Assembly (NCBI RefSeq): GCF_913566895.1
Contig: NZ_CAJYCN010000012.1
Coordinates: 1 to 64,000 of the forward strand
Origin: Listeria ilorinensis
GTDB lineage: Bacteria; Bacillota; Bacilli; Lactobacillales; Listeriaceae
Length of the DNA: 64,000 nucleotides
Direction: 5' to 3'
The position numbers were made by a program, and so were the translations under genes. The notes below the pieces were generated by a model. That model was not told where the DNA came from. It searched no databases and worked only from the letters and a program-made list of their open reading frames with translations. Below, piece after piece: positions 51,366 through 60,973 of this stretch (its first letter is position 1; each line of letters begins with the position of its first letter).

Positions 51366-52249
51366 TTGGAGAAAAAAGCGAGTATAAATTTACGGAAAAG
51401 ATTCTCAGAAGGGGAAAGTGTGCGCGTTTTAGTGGTAATAATCCCGACTGATCGACGCAATTCCTTGTTTGTTAAAGGAATGCTTTTTGTCTCTTTGAAG
51501 ATTGCACCATCTAAAATCATTTCTGGTAAGATGCTAATGCCGAGACCAGCACCTACCAAGCCTTGAATCGTATAAAAATCTTTACTGGAAAAAGCAATCT
51601 TCGGTCTGAAGCCTTTTTTTTCTGCGCAGCTCGTAACAATTTTATAAAGATCGAATTCCTCGGGATAAAGAATAAATTTTTCATCACGAAGCATTTCAAG
51701 TGAAACACTGAATTTTTCAGCAAGCGGGTGCTCATGTGGTACGATCAGTTTTAACTTTTCTTCAAACAGAAGTGTTGGCGCGATTTTTTCATTTTCAGTC
51801 GGGACAGGGGAAAGGAAAGTCAGATCCAGATCACCTCGTGCAACCATTTGCATCAGTTCAGCATTAGAACCTTCCATAAAACGATAAGTGACATCGGGAT
51901 ATTCAGCACGAAAAGCAGAGATGACAGCTGGTAATACTTTGGTGGCGAGCGAATTAGGTAAACCAACACGAATCGTTCCACGGGCTGGATCGGTATATTC
52001 ACTAACAAGCGCCTCCGCTTTTTCAAGTTCATTCAGTGCGATTTTGGCTTGTTGTAAAAAATCCATGCCGACAGCAGTCAACTGCATATTGCGGCCAATT
52101 CGGTCAAAAAGCTGAACGCCTAGCTCATCTTCCAGTTTTGTTATCTGTCTACTGACGGCAGATTGGGCGACATGTAAATTCTCAGATGCTTGGGTCATAT
52201 GCTCAACTCGGGCAACTTCCATAAAATATTTTAACTGGCGAAGTTCCAT
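51362..52249 (-). CDS. gltC: LysR-type regulator GltC
   Basis: A 295-residue LysR regulator. The N-terminal MELRQLKYFMEVA and HTH (LHVAQSAVSRQITKLEDELGV) closely match B. subtilis GltC. The effector-binding domain (GTIRVGLPNSLATKVLP, GLVGAGLGISILPE) follows. It is divergent from gltB, as expected for an activator of glutamate synthase that also represses itself and responds to 2-oxoglutarate/glutamate. AAGAGGATC lies upstream of ATG on the minus strand. Confidence 0.93.
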   Translation of the reverse strand: MELRQLKYFMEVARVEHMTQASENLHVAQSAVSRQITKLEDELGVQLFDRIGRNMQLTAVGMDFLQQAKIALNELEKAEALVSEYTDPARGTIRVGLPNSLATKVLPAVISAFRAEYPDVTYRFMEGSNAELMQMVARGDLDLTFLSPVPTENEKIAPTLLFEEKLKLIVPHEHPLAEKFSVSLEMLRDEKFILYPEEFDLYKIVTSCAEKKGFRPKIAFSSKDFYTIQGLVGAGLGISILPEMILDGAIFKETKSIPLTNKELRRSVGIITTKTRTLSPSENLFRKFILAFFSK

Positions 52250-52455
52250 GTAGATCCTCTTTTCGTTCTCGATTTGAGATTGTTTTATTCTATTATATAT
52301 ATTGTTTCGATAAATGAAAAGGAATAAAATAGAACTTACACATAAGGTAACAAAGGACGGTACTTGGCAAACGCGGAATCAATGACCAGAAGTTAATTTT
52401 CTGTCTATTTTGTTTATTCCGACGAAACGCGGGTGCTTATTAGGAGGTTTTCAAA
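52250..52455. promoter_or_regulatory. gltC-gltB divergent control region
   Basis: The 206-base gap should hold both promoters and GltC sites. It contains TTTTATTC (52283-52290) and GAATAAAA (52322-52329) as inverted arms, and AAACGCGG repeated directly at 52369 and 52425. I cannot place either promoter with confidence. The gltB ribosome binding site TAGGAGG ends the region. Confidence 0.5.
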
Positions 52456-55400
52456 ATGAGAAATAATGGCTTACCTAAAAAACATGGTTTATACGATCCG
52501 AGTAATGAGCATGACGCGTGTGGCATCGGTTTTGTGGCGAACATCAAGCATCGTGCAACGCATAAAATTGTGGAGCAGGGGATTCATATGCTTTGCCAAT
52601 TGAAACACCGTGGCGGAGAAGTTGGAGGGGATACAGGGGATGGTGCAGGTATCCTACTTGAAATCTCAGATGATTTTTTTCGAATGAAAACAGCTGAAAT
52701 CGGGATTGAATTACCTGAAAAATATCACTATGCAGTAGGGATGTTCAATTTTCCCCAAGATGAGGGGCAAAGAAGACTTTTAATGAAAAAAACGGAGACG
52801 TTCATCGATGAGTACGGACAAACTTTTTTAGGATTTCGGGAACTGCCAACCGATCCTACTAAAATCGGTGCTGGGGCACGTAAAACGGAGCCGGCAATTT
52901 ATCAGTTGTTTGTGGCAAAAGATCCCGATTTGAGTGAAGAAGCATTTGAACGCAAATTATATGTCATTCGCAAAGAAATCGAAAATTTTGCTGTCCAAGC
53001 AGATGAAATAACAGAAACCTTTTATATTCCAAGTTTATCAACGCGAACGGTTATTTTTAAAGGCATGTTGACACCAGAACAGATTGATCGTTATTATCTA
53101 GATTTGGCAGACACAGCCTATGTTTCTTCCTTTGCACTTGTACATTCACGCTTTTCAACCAATACATTTCCAAGCTGGGAAAGAGCGCATCCTTATCGCT
53201 ATTTGATCCATAATGGTGAGATCAATACGCAGCGTGGCAACCTCAACTGGATGAAAGCGCGGGAAAAAAGGGCAGAAACGGCTGCTTTTGGCGATGATTT
53301 TGAAAAACTATTACCGATTATTGATGAAAGCGGCAGTGACTCAGCCACACTTGATAATGCGATGGAATTTCTTGTACAGTCGGGAAGGAGCTTGCCGCAT
53401 GCTGCTATGATGCTAATCCCTGAACCATGGGACAAAAATCCGAATATGACTGATCCAAAGCGAGCCTTTTATGAGTATCATGCGACGCTGATGGAACCTT
53501 GGGACGGACCAACTTCGATCTCATTCACTGATGGCCGTGTGATCGGGACAATTTTGGATCGCAATGGTTTGCGTCCTGCTCGTTATTATTTGACAAAGGA
53601 CGACACAATCATTTACTCATCCGAAACAGGTGTCGTACCTGTTGACCCAGAAGAGATCGTTCGGAAAGAGACAGTTGGCGCCGGCAAGATGTTGCTGATT
53701 GATTTGGAAGAAGGACGGATCATTTCCGACCAAGAAGTGAAAGAACAGCTAACCACAGCACAGCCTTACCGAGAGTGGCTGAACCAGGAACTAACGGAGG
53801 TGGCAGAACTGGTTGCTTCGGAGTTAGCTTACGAGCCACCAACGAAAGCAGAGTGCTTTAAGAAGCAGCGTGCTTTTGGCTATACACAGGATGAGCTGAA
53901 CAAGATTCTTATTCCTATGGTGACGGAGAAAAAAGATCCAATGGGGGCGATGGGGTATGATGCGCCACTTGCAGTTTTATCCAATCGCCCGCAGCTTTTA
54001 TTTCATTATTTCAAACAGCTGTTCGCGCAAGTGACCAATCCGCCGATTGATGGATTACGCGAAGAGACGGTCATTTCGACAATGACACTTTTAGGCAATG
54101 AAGGAAATATCCTTGCGCCGGATGCTCAGAATGCCCACCGGATCCGCTTGAAAACACCAATGCTTTCCCGAAAGGAATACGCGGCCTTGCTGTTGCAGGA
54201 AAAATTTGACCATCCTACTGCTGTTGTTGATATTCTGTTTACCGAAGCAGAACGTGACCATCTTGATAAGCGCCTTGAAGACCTATTTGCTGAAGTGGAT
54301 CGTAAAATTGAAGAGGGTGCTGAGCTGATCGTTTTAAGTGATGAGGGGGTTGATCCAGAACGAATCGGGATTCCATCGCTTCTTGCAACCAGTGCTGTCC
54401 ATCATCATTTGATCCAAGCAGGGACAAGAACAAAGGTTAGTTTGATTATCAAAACAGCTGAAGCGCGAGATGTTCATCATTCGGCTATGCTGGTAGGTTA
54501 TGGGGCGGATGCGATCTTCCCGTATTTGGCGATTGATACTTTTGATGGACTGATTCGTACAGGGCGGATAAAGGGCTTTACGTTAGATGAGGCTGAAGAA
54601 CGTTATTTAGAAGCTGTGACAGATGGTATCTTGAAAGTTATGTCTAAAATGGGTATTTCAACCATCCAAAGTTATCGAGGAGCTCAAATTTTTGAAGCGA
54701 TTGGCATCGGTCAACAGGTAATCGACCGCTATTTCCGCGGGACGGCCAGCCAGCTTTCAGGGATCCCGCTTGAAGTGATCGCACAAGAAGCATGGCTCAG
54801 ACACCGAGAGGCTTTCCATGATATTGGTTATCAAAGTTTCACGCTACAATCTGGCGGTGAATACCAGTGGCGCTCCAATGGTGAATATCACGTCTACAAT
54901 CCACTGGCAATCCATTCGTTGCAGCAGGCTACTAGAACCAATGACCGCGAAACCTATAATTTATATGCGGATTTGATGCAAAATCAGAATAATGCTTTCT
55001 TACGGGGGTTGTTAACTTTCAAAAGTGATCGGCCCAAGATTTCGCTTGAAGAAGTGGAACCAAAAGAGGCGATTTTTAAACGTTTTAAATCGGGTGCGAT
55101 GAGTTATGGTTCAATCAGTCAGGAGGCACATGAAGCGTTGGCGATTGCGATGAATCGGATCGGTGGACGCAGCAACAGCGGAGAAGGCGGCGAAAATCCT
55201 GCTCGCTTTACGCCCGATGAAAATGGCGATCTTAGAAGAAGTGCCATCAAACAGGTTGCGTCCGGCCGTTTTGGCGTCACTAGCCACTATTTGGTGAATG
55301 CCAATGAACTGCAGATTAAAATGGCGCAGGGGGCAAAACCTGGCGAAGGCGGTCATCTTCCAGGAAAAAAAGTATATCCATGGATTTCGAAAACCCGGGG

Positions 55401-57048
55401 ATCGACCACGGGTGTCGGCTTGATCTCTCCGCCGCCTCATCATGATATTTATTCGATTGAGGATTTGGCACAACTGATTTTTGACTTGAAAAATGCGAAT
55501 AAAGAAGCGCGTATCAATGTCAAGCTGGTTTCAAAAACAGGCATCGGGACGATTGCGGCAGGTGTTGCAAAAGGTAACGCAGATGTCATTCTGGTAAGCG
55601 GTTATGAAGGCGGTACTGGGGCAGCGGCGCGCAGTAGCATTCGCCATACCGGCGTCCCATGGGAAATCGGCCTTGCTGAAACGCATCAGACACTGCTTCT
55701 CAATGGTTTGCGCAATCAAGTCGTGGTAGAAACTGACGGCAAGTTGATGACCGGAAAAGATGTACTTGTAGCTGCAATGCTCGGTGCAGAAGAGTTCGGC
55801 TTTGCAACAGCACCCCTTGTAACACTAGGATGTGTAATGATGCGTGTCTGCCATCTGGATACATGTCCAGTGGGTGTCGCCACGCAAAATCCAGAACTAC
55901 GGAAAAAATTCCAAGGTTCACCGGACTATGTGGTCAATTTCTTCCACTTTATTGTGGATGAAATGCGTGAACTGATGGCAGAATTAGGTTTCCGGACGCT
56001 GAATGAACTAATTGGCCACAAGGAGTATCTGACAACGCATGAACGTAAAAATGAACACTGGAAAGCAAAATATCTTGATTTTGGACCGATGCTTTATACG
56101 GATGAGACTTACTTGGCCGAAACGCAATACTGTACAAAAAAACAAAATCATCATTTAGAAAAAACGTTGGATCTAAAAAAATTACCACAAGTAGTGGCAC
56201 CTGCACTTGCTGCGGGAGAAAAAGTGACTGGACGCTTCCCAATCCGTAATATTGACCGGGCTGTTGGAACAATTACTGGCTCACAGATCAGCCAAGCATA
56301 TGGAGCAGAAGGTTTACCAGAAGATACCATCGAATTGACATTTGTCGGAGCGGCAGGACAAAGCTTTGGAGCCTTCACTCCACAGGGTATGACACTTCGA
56401 GTGGAAGGCGATGCCAATGATTACTTTGGAAAAGGTTTGTCGGGTGGAAAACTGATCGTGACCCATGATCCAAAAACTCCAGTCACGGCACATGAATCAG
56501 CTATTGTTGGGAATGTGACACTTTACGGAGCCACTTCTGGAGAGGCTTACATGCACGGGACTGCAGGAGCGCGTTTTGCTGTGCGAAATAGTGGAGCTCT
56601 GGCGGTTGTGGAAGGAATCGGCGATAACGGCTGTGAATATATGACGGGTGGAGCTGTGGTCGTTTTAGGTGAAATTGGCGATAATTTTGCTGCGGGGATG
56701 TCAGGTGGAGTCGCTTATGTTTATGCACCAGATGAAGCTGCTTTTCGTCAAAAAACCAATCAGGAACTCGTTTCAATTCGTTCCGTCCAGTCGGTGCGTG
56801 AGGAAGAACTACTGCTGAAAATGCTTCGCAACCATACAGCCTATACAGGCAGCCCATTTGCTAAAGCGATTCTGGCAAATTGGGAGATGGAAAAAGCACA
56901 TTTTCGCTATGTGATCCCACATGAATATGAGTTGATGATGACACGGATCGAAACGTTGGAAACGCATGGTCAAACACATGATGAAGCTGAACTGACAGCT
57001 TTTTATGAGCATAAAGACGGCAAACTTTTAAGCCCGGTGGCGAAGTAG
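52456..57048 (+). CDS. gltB: Glutamate synthase large subunit
   Basis: A 1530-residue subunit. The class-II glutaminase nucleophile is Cys22 (NEHDACGIGF), exposed by removal of a propeptide. The FMN-binding synthase domain holds SKTGIGTIAAGVAKGNAD and GGTGAAARSS. The 3Fe-4S ligands are in CVMMRVCHLDTCPVG. The C-terminal glycine-rich GXGXG beta-helix domain (GAAGQSFGAF, GGAVVVLGEIG) follows. With GltD it makes two glutamates from glutamine and 2-oxoglutarate. Confidence 0.97.
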   Translation: MRNNGLPKKHGLYDPSNEHDACGIGFVANIKHRATHKIVEQGIHMLCQLKHRGGEVGGDTGDGAGILLEISDDFFRMKTAEIGIELPEKYHYAVGMFNFPQDEGQRRLLMKKTETFIDEYGQTFLGFRELPTDPTKIGAGARKTEPAIYQLFVAKDPDLSEEAFERKLYVIRKEIENFAVQADEITETFYIPSLSTRTVIFKGMLTPEQIDRYYLDLADTAYVSSFALVHSRFSTNTFPSWERAHPYRYLIHNGEINTQRGNLNWMKAREKRAETAAFGDDFEKLLPIIDESGSDSATLDNAMEFLVQSGRSLPHAAMMLIPEPWDKNPNMTDPKRAFYEYHATLMEPWDGPTSISFTDGRVIGTILDRNGLRPARYYLTKDDTIIYSSETGVVPVDPEEIVRKETVGAGKMLLIDLEEGRIISDQEVKEQLTTAQPYREWLNQELTEVAELVASELAYEPPTKAECFKKQRAFGYTQDELNKILIPMVTEKKDPMGAMGYDAPLAVLSNRPQLLFHYFKQLFAQVTNPPIDGLREETVISTMTLLGNEGNILAPDAQNAHRIRLKTPMLSRKEYAALLLQEKFDHPTAVVDILFTEAERDHLDKRLEDLFAEVDRKIEEGAELIVLSDEGVDPERIGIPSLLATSAVHHHLIQAGTRTKVSLIIKTAEARDVHHSAMLVGYGADAIFPYLAIDTFDGLIRTGRIKGFTLDEAEERYLEAVTDGILKVMSKMGISTIQSYRGAQIFEAIGIGQQVIDRYFRGTASQLSGIPLEVIAQEAWLRHREAFHDIGYQSFTLQSGGEYQWRSNGEYHVYNPLAIHSLQQATRTNDRETYNLYADLMQNQNNAFLRGLLTFKSDRPKISLEEVEPKEAIFKRFKSGAMSYGSISQEAHEALAIAMNRIGGRSNSGEGGENPARFTPDENGDLRRSAIKQVASGRFGVTSHYLVNANELQIKMAQGAKPGEGGHLPGKKVYPWISKTRGSTTGVGLISPPPHHDIYSIEDLAQLIFDLKNANKEARINVKLVSKTGIGTIAAGVAKGNADVILVSGYEGGTGAAARSSIRHTGVPWEIGLAETHQTLLLNGLRNQVVVETDGKLMTGKDVLVAAMLGAEEFGFATAPLVTLGCVMMRVCHLDTCPVGVATQNPELRKKFQGSPDYVVNFFHFIVDEMRELMAELGFRTLNELIGHKEYLTTHERKNEHWKAKYLDFGPMLYTDETYLAETQYCTKKQNHHLEKTLDLKKLPQVVAPALAAGEKVTGRFPIRNIDRAVGTITGSQISQAYGAEGLPEDTIELTFVGAAGQSFGAFTPQGMTLRVEGDANDYFGKGLSGGKLIVTHDPKTPVTAHESAIVGNVTLYGATSGEAYMHGTAGARFAVRNSGALAVVEGIGDNGCEYMTGGAVVVLGEIGDNFAAGMSGGVAYVYAPDEAAFRQKTNQELVSIRSVQSVREEELLLKMLRNHTAYTGSPFAKAILANWEMEKAHFRYVIPHEYELMMTRIETLETHGQTHDEAELTAFYEHKDGKLLSPVAK

Positions 57049-57068
57049 GAAAGGTGAGGTGAACCAAG

Positions 57069-58541
57069 ATGGGAAAAGCGACAGGATTTATGGAATATGA
57101 ACGCATCCAAACGCCAAATCGTGATCCAAAGAAACGGACGCGCGATTGGTTTGAGTATAGTTTGCCGATGCCTGAAAAAGACTTGACGCTCCAGGCGGCA
57201 CGATGTATGGATTGCGGGGTTCCGTTTTGCAGTGTGGGAATGGAAATCAAGAATGGGGTTTCCGGCTGTCCGCTCCACAATCTGATCCCGGAATGGAACG
57301 ATGCTGTGTATCAAGGTGATTGGAAGCTAGCACTGGATTTACTTTTAAAGACAAATAATTTCCCGGAATTTACCGGACGTGTTTGTCCGGCTCCATGTGA
57401 AGGCGGCTGTACAGTAGCCATCCATGACCCAGCTGTCGGAATTAAATCGATCGAAAAGGCCATTATTGACCGTGGTTTCGCAGAAGGTTGGATCAAACCG
57501 GAACCGCCGCTTAGAAGAACTGGCAAAAAAGTAGCTGTAATTGGCTCCGGACCAGCCGGACTTGCCTGTTCCGATCAACTGAACAAAGCAGGACACAGTG
57601 TCACTGTTTTCGAGAAAAGTGATCGTCTTGGCGGTCTTCTGATGTATGGGATTCCAACAATGAAGCTTGAAAAAGAAGCAGTCACCCGACGGGTCAACCT
57701 TTTGGCTGAAGAAGGTGTCCAATTTATCACAGGTGTGGCGGCTGGGATTGATATTTCGGTCGGCGAACTGAAAGAGCAATTCGATGCGATCGTCTTAGCA
57801 ACAGGTGCTGGTAATGCGCGTGATGTGCATATTCCAGGACGTGATGCTAAAGGAATCCACATGGCAGTTCCTTACCTTACGCAGGCAACGATCGACAATT
57901 TGGATCATGCCGGGAAGCAGACACTCTCGGCAGAAGGCAAAAATGTGATTGTCATTGGCGGAGGTGACACGGGTGCTGACTGTGTAGCAACAGCTCTGCG
58001 GCAAGGAGCAAAATCTATTCGCCAGTTTGGGATCCAAGAAAAGCTGCCGGAACTTCGAAAACAGCAAAATCCTTGGCCGGAGTATCCGCGCACCTTTAAA
58101 ATGGATTATGCCCACGAAGAAGCAGAAGCAGTTTACGGTCATGATCCGCGCGAGTATTTGGTTAATACCGTTCGTTTTGAGAAAAATGAAGTCGGTGAAC
58201 TGAAAGGACTGTATGCTGTAGATGTGGAACCAGATCCAGAAAATCCACATCGATATCAAGATATTCCCGGTACAGAAAAATTTTATGCGGCAGATTTGGT
58301 ATTGATTGCGATTGGCTTTGCTGGTACAACAAGTGATATTTTTGATAATTTTGGTATTCAAAAAACAGAGCGCCACACAATCGATGCAGCAAAGGGCTTT
58401 TACCGAACTACCGAGGAACGAATTTTTGCCTGTGGAGATGCCAGACATGGTCAAAGCCTCGTTGTTACAGCGATTGCAGAAGGTCGTGAAGCGGCTCGAG
58501 AAGTTGATTTTTACTTGATGAATGAGACCTTTTTGCCGTGA
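57069..58541 (+). CDS. gltD: Glutamate synthase small subunit
   Basis: A 490-residue FAD/NADPH subunit. The N-terminal cysteine clusters (CMDCGVPFC, GCPLHNLIPEWN, CPAPCEGGC) bind 4Fe-4S centres. FAD-binding VAVIGSGPAGLACS and NAD(P)H-binding VIVIGGGDTGADC follow, with the closing FACGDARHGQSLV. It passes electrons from NADPH to GltB. It starts 20 nt after gltB with AAGGTGAGGTG upstream. Confidence 0.97.
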   Translation: MGKATGFMEYERIQTPNRDPKKRTRDWFEYSLPMPEKDLTLQAARCMDCGVPFCSVGMEIKNGVSGCPLHNLIPEWNDAVYQGDWKLALDLLLKTNNFPEFTGRVCPAPCEGGCTVAIHDPAVGIKSIEKAIIDRGFAEGWIKPEPPLRRTGKKVAVIGSGPAGLACSDQLNKAGHSVTVFEKSDRLGGLLMYGIPTMKLEKEAVTRRVNLLAEEGVQFITGVAAGIDISVGELKEQFDAIVLATGAGNARDVHIPGRDAKGIHMAVPYLTQATIDNLDHAGKQTLSAEGKNVIVIGGGDTGADCVATALRQGAKSIRQFGIQEKLPELRKQQNPWPEYPRTFKMDYAHEEAEAVYGHDPREYLVNTVRFEKNEVGELKGLYAVDVEPDPENPHRYQDIPGTEKFYAADLVLIAIGFAGTTSDIFDNFGIQKTERHTIDAAKGFYRTTEERIFACGDARHGQSLVVTAIAEGREAAREVDFYLMNETFLP

Positions 58542-58579
58542 ATATGGGCGCATGAGCCATTATTAAAGCAGTATCCAAT

Positions 58580-58645
58580 AAAAAATCAGCTATTTGACCC
58601 GTGCGATGCTTGAGTGAGCGATCCCGGCAGATAGCTGATTTTTTT
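58580..58645. terminator. Bidirectional terminator between gltD and the MATE gene
   Basis: Stem AAAAATCAGCTAT / ATAGCTGATTTTT closing a loop of ~40 nt, with A and T runs on either side. Confidence 0.88.
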
Positions 58646-58655
58646 GAAAGGAGAA

Positions 58656-60005
58656 TTAGCTTGAGGAAATCGTTTTTGGAGAATGTGCCAATTTATGGGC
58701 AATCGCGTGAAACCAACCGGTCAGAAGCAGCCCTTTAAACACACTGGTGATACTAATGCTAAGCCAAATCCCTTCCAAACCCATAAAGTTTGAGAGAACT
58801 AGTGCCAGCGGAATTCGAGCAGCTGAAAAAATGATCGAAATAATTGGTGGAGCATAAGTTCGGCCGATACCATTGAAGGCACCGACAGATAATAGTTCCA
58901 TACACATGAAAAGTTGGGAAAATCCTAATGTCTGCATGTAACCGACCCCCATATCAATGATGGCAGTTTCATCAATAAAGAGACCAAAAAGCTGTTTTGG
59001 AAAAAGAATAAACAATAATGAGATCATACTCCCAAAAACGGCGACAAGTTTTAAAGCCGAATGAAAACCCGTTTGAACTCTGTCCATGCGTTTAGCGCCG
59101 TAATTTTGACCAACAAATGCTGCAATTGCACCTTGTAAACCTCCAATTGTCATGTAAGAAATGGATTCGATCTGTACACCGATTTTTTGAACAGCGATTG
59201 CTTCTGTGCCAAAGTGCACGATGATTTTTGCCATGTAAATAGAAATAAGAATAAAAATGATTCGTTGCAAGGTTACGGGAAGACTCATTTTACTAATTTC
59301 AAGCATGTGTTTCAGTGATAGTGGTTGCTTAAAGCATGCTGCAATGTATGTACGACCGAAATACAACATGATGAAAAATGTGAGTAGTCTGGCTATATTT
59401 GTAGCCCAAGCAGCTCCGAGGATACCTATTTCAGGAATGGGTCCAAACCCAAATATCAATAGGGGATCCAAGAGAATATTTGTCAACAAACCGATTGCAC
59501 TGGCTTGGAACGGCAACTTGGTATTTCCATAACTAGTCAGAACAGCTGTTAATGTGCTGGATAAGAATAGAAAAGGAATGCTAAGCAAAGAGCAGCGAAG
59601 ATAATCCACCGCCATATGCTCAATGGATGATTCGTTGAGGTTGAAAAATTGAATGAGATTTTCTGAAAAAAGTCCCATGATCATTACGAATAAGATAGAA
59701 AGCAGGACAGATAAAAATAAGCTGTTCTTCAAATAACGAGCAGCTATTTCATGTTTTCCAGATCCCAGCGACTGAGCAATTCGTATACCAGTGCCGATCA
59801 CTACCAGAGTCGAAAGCGCCACTGCTAAATTGATAAAAAAACTGGCTGTGCCGATTGCACTGACTGCCTGAGCTCCCAGACGGCCAATCCAGACCATATT
59901 GATCATTCCAAATGCTGTTTGAATAAAGTTAGAAGCAATAATGGGTAAAGCCAGCTTCAACAGTAAGGTTTTCTCATTTCCTATCGTCATATCAAGCTGT
60001 TTCAT
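58656..60005 (-). CDS. MATE family efflux transporter
   Basis: A 449-residue transporter with twelve predicted membrane helices in two homologous halves. The start LLLKLALPIIASNFIQTAFGMINMVWIGRLG is typical of DinF/NorM-type MATE proteins. Family members exchange Na+ or H+ for cationic drugs. AGGAG precedes ATG 60005. It lies 24 nt downstream of arsC and is probably in the arsR-arsC transcript, the place usually held by ArsB or Acr3. The substrate is unknown. Confidence 0.9.
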   Translation of the reverse strand: MKQLDMTIGNEKTLLLKLALPIIASNFIQTAFGMINMVWIGRLGAQAVSAIGTASFFINLAVALSTLVVIGTGIRIAQSLGSGKHEIAARYLKNSLFLSVLLSILFVMIMGLFSENLIQFFNLNESSIEHMAVDYLRCSLLSIPFLFLSSTLTAVLTSYGNTKLPFQASAIGLLTNILLDPLLIFGFGPIPEIGILGAAWATNIARLLTFFIMLYFGRTYIAACFKQPLSLKHMLEISKMSLPVTLQRIIFILISIYMAKIIVHFGTEAIAVQKIGVQIESISYMTIGGLQGAIAAFVGQNYGAKRMDRVQTGFHSALKLVAVFGSMISLLFILFPKQLFGLFIDETAIIDMGVGYMQTLGFSQLFMCMELLSVGAFNGIGRTYAPPIISIIFSAARIPLALVLSNFMGLEGIWLSISITSVFKGLLLTGWFHAIAHKLAHSPKTISSS

Positions 60006-60029
60006 TTAGATAACTCCTGGTGTATCCCT

Positions 60030-60434
60030 TCAAAAATCAAATTCATTTCGGTTAATACGCTCCCTTAGTTCCAAGATTTTTGCTTCAATCAAATCACGCG
60101 TCGTTCTAAACTGTTCGATTGGACCACCACTTGGATCGTTTAATCCCCAATCCTCCCGATATTTGGTTGGGACAGTCGGGCAGCTGACACCGCAACCCAT
60201 TGTAATCAGAATGTCGAGCTCTTCTGGAATATCTTGTAACAACTTGGGATGTTGTTTACTGGGATCAAGCCCATGTTCTTTTATCACAGCGATTGCCAAC
60301 GGTTTTACTTCAGGATATTCTTCTGTTCCAGCTGACCAGACTTCAGCCATCTCAGCTAAATATTTTTTGCCTAAGGCTTCTGCAATTTGTGAACGGCAAG
60401 AATTATGAATACAGACAAAAGCAATTTTTAACAT
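60030..60434 (-). CDS. arsC: Arsenate reductase-like low-molecular-weight phosphatase fold protein
   Basis: A 134-residue protein of the thioredoxin-coupled ArsC / LMW-PTP fold. The P-loop is Cys8-X5-Arg14 (CIHNSCRS). Further cysteines at 81 and 85 (GCGVSCP) could form the redox relay, though their spacing is shorter than in S. aureus or B. subtilis ArsC (82 and 89). EDWGLNDPSGG holds the conserved general-acid Asp-Pro. It would reduce arsenate to arsenite. GGAGC precedes the ATG. The gap to arsR (60435-60492) contains a GTTTG / CAAAC hairpin and TGATTAATCA. Confidence 0.88.
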   Translation of the reverse strand: MLKIAFVCIHNSCRSQIAEALGKKYLAEMAEVWSAGTEEYPEVKPLAIAVIKEHGLDPSKQHPKLLQDIPEELDILITMGCGVSCPTVPTKYREDWGLNDPSGGPIEQFRTTRDLIEAKILELRERINRNEFDF

Positions 60435-60492
60435 AGTAAAGCTCCTTTTTTTGTTTGAAAAACAAACATTGATTAATCAGTACCTTTTTTCT

Positions 60493-60801
60493 CTAAGATG
60501 AACAAATGCTTTTTATTGCAGGTGAAGGTGGACAAAGCGCAATCACTTGTTCGATCAAATGAAAATAGGGATAGTCTTGATTAAGTTTGTAATACTTCCA
60601 TTGTGCTTGTTTTTTTTCGACTAACAAACCATTATCTCTCAGTTTTTTTATATGCTTGCTGATAGCAGGCTGAGAAATATCAAAATAATCCACAAGCTGG
60701 CAGATACAGATCTCCTTATCCGCTAAAATGGTCAAGATTTCTAAACGTGTTTGGTCAGCTAATAATTTACATACTTGTTCTATTTCACTGTAAGTATTCA
60801 T
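60493..60801 (-). CDS. arsR: ArsR family transcriptional repressor
   Basis: A 102-residue ArsR/SmtB winged-helix repressor. The HTH is QLVDYFDISQPAISKHIKKL. Cys32 and Cys34 (CIC) lie in the alpha-3 position where As(III)/Sb(III) binds in classical ArsR, with Cys11 and cysteines near the C-terminus as possible third ligands. GGAGG precedes the ATG. It is the first gene of the minus-strand unit with arsC and the MATE gene, and an operator-like repeat overlaps its promoter. Confidence 0.92.
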   Translation of the reverse strand: MNTYSEIEQVCKLLADQTRLEILTILADKEICICQLVDYFDISQPAISKHIKKLRDNGLLVEKKQAQWKYYKLNQDYPYFHLIEQVIALCPPSPAIKSICSS

Positions 60802-60819
60802 CCTATCCCTCCAGAACTC

Positions 60820-60848
60820 ATTCTATAACTTTTAGGTTATATAATCAA
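60820..60848 (-). promoter_or_regulatory. arsR promoter and operator
   Basis: On the minus strand, TTGATT (60848-60843), 17-bp spacer, TAGAAT (60825-60820). The inverted repeat TATAAC / GTTATA at 60824-60841 fills the spacer, as expected for an ArsR operator. A second GGTTATAT copy lies just upstream (60851-60858). Confidence 0.78.
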
Positions 60849-60892
60849 TGGGTTATATTTAGAAATCGTTGTGTAAGGGGGAAAAACTTGAT

Positions 60893-60943
60893 ATAAACGT
60901 TTTTATGATTTTTATTGTGACAAATCTGCTCAACCTGTATAAT
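60893..60943 (+). promoter_or_regulatory. LacI-family gene promoter with candidate operator
   Basis: TTGTGA (60915-60920), 17-bp spacer, TATAAT (60938-60943). Just upstream, ATAAACGTTTTTAT (60893-60906) has a perfect AAACGTTT core with a central CG, the form of LacI-family operators. Autoregulation is inferred. Confidence 0.65.
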
Positions 60944-60973
60944 AGAAGAAAAAGGCGAAAGGAAGCGATTTAT

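Noticed and set aside
56101-57314. Long open frames on the minus strand of gltB-gltD
   Set aside because: They are shadows of the coding strand with cysteine- and histidine-rich, low-plausibility translations and no ribosome binding sites.
60869-60973. N-terminal extension of the LacI gene
   Set aside because: It would cover the -35/-10 elements and add 35 residues before a canonical LacI HTH start; TTG 60974 has AAGGAAG at good spacing.
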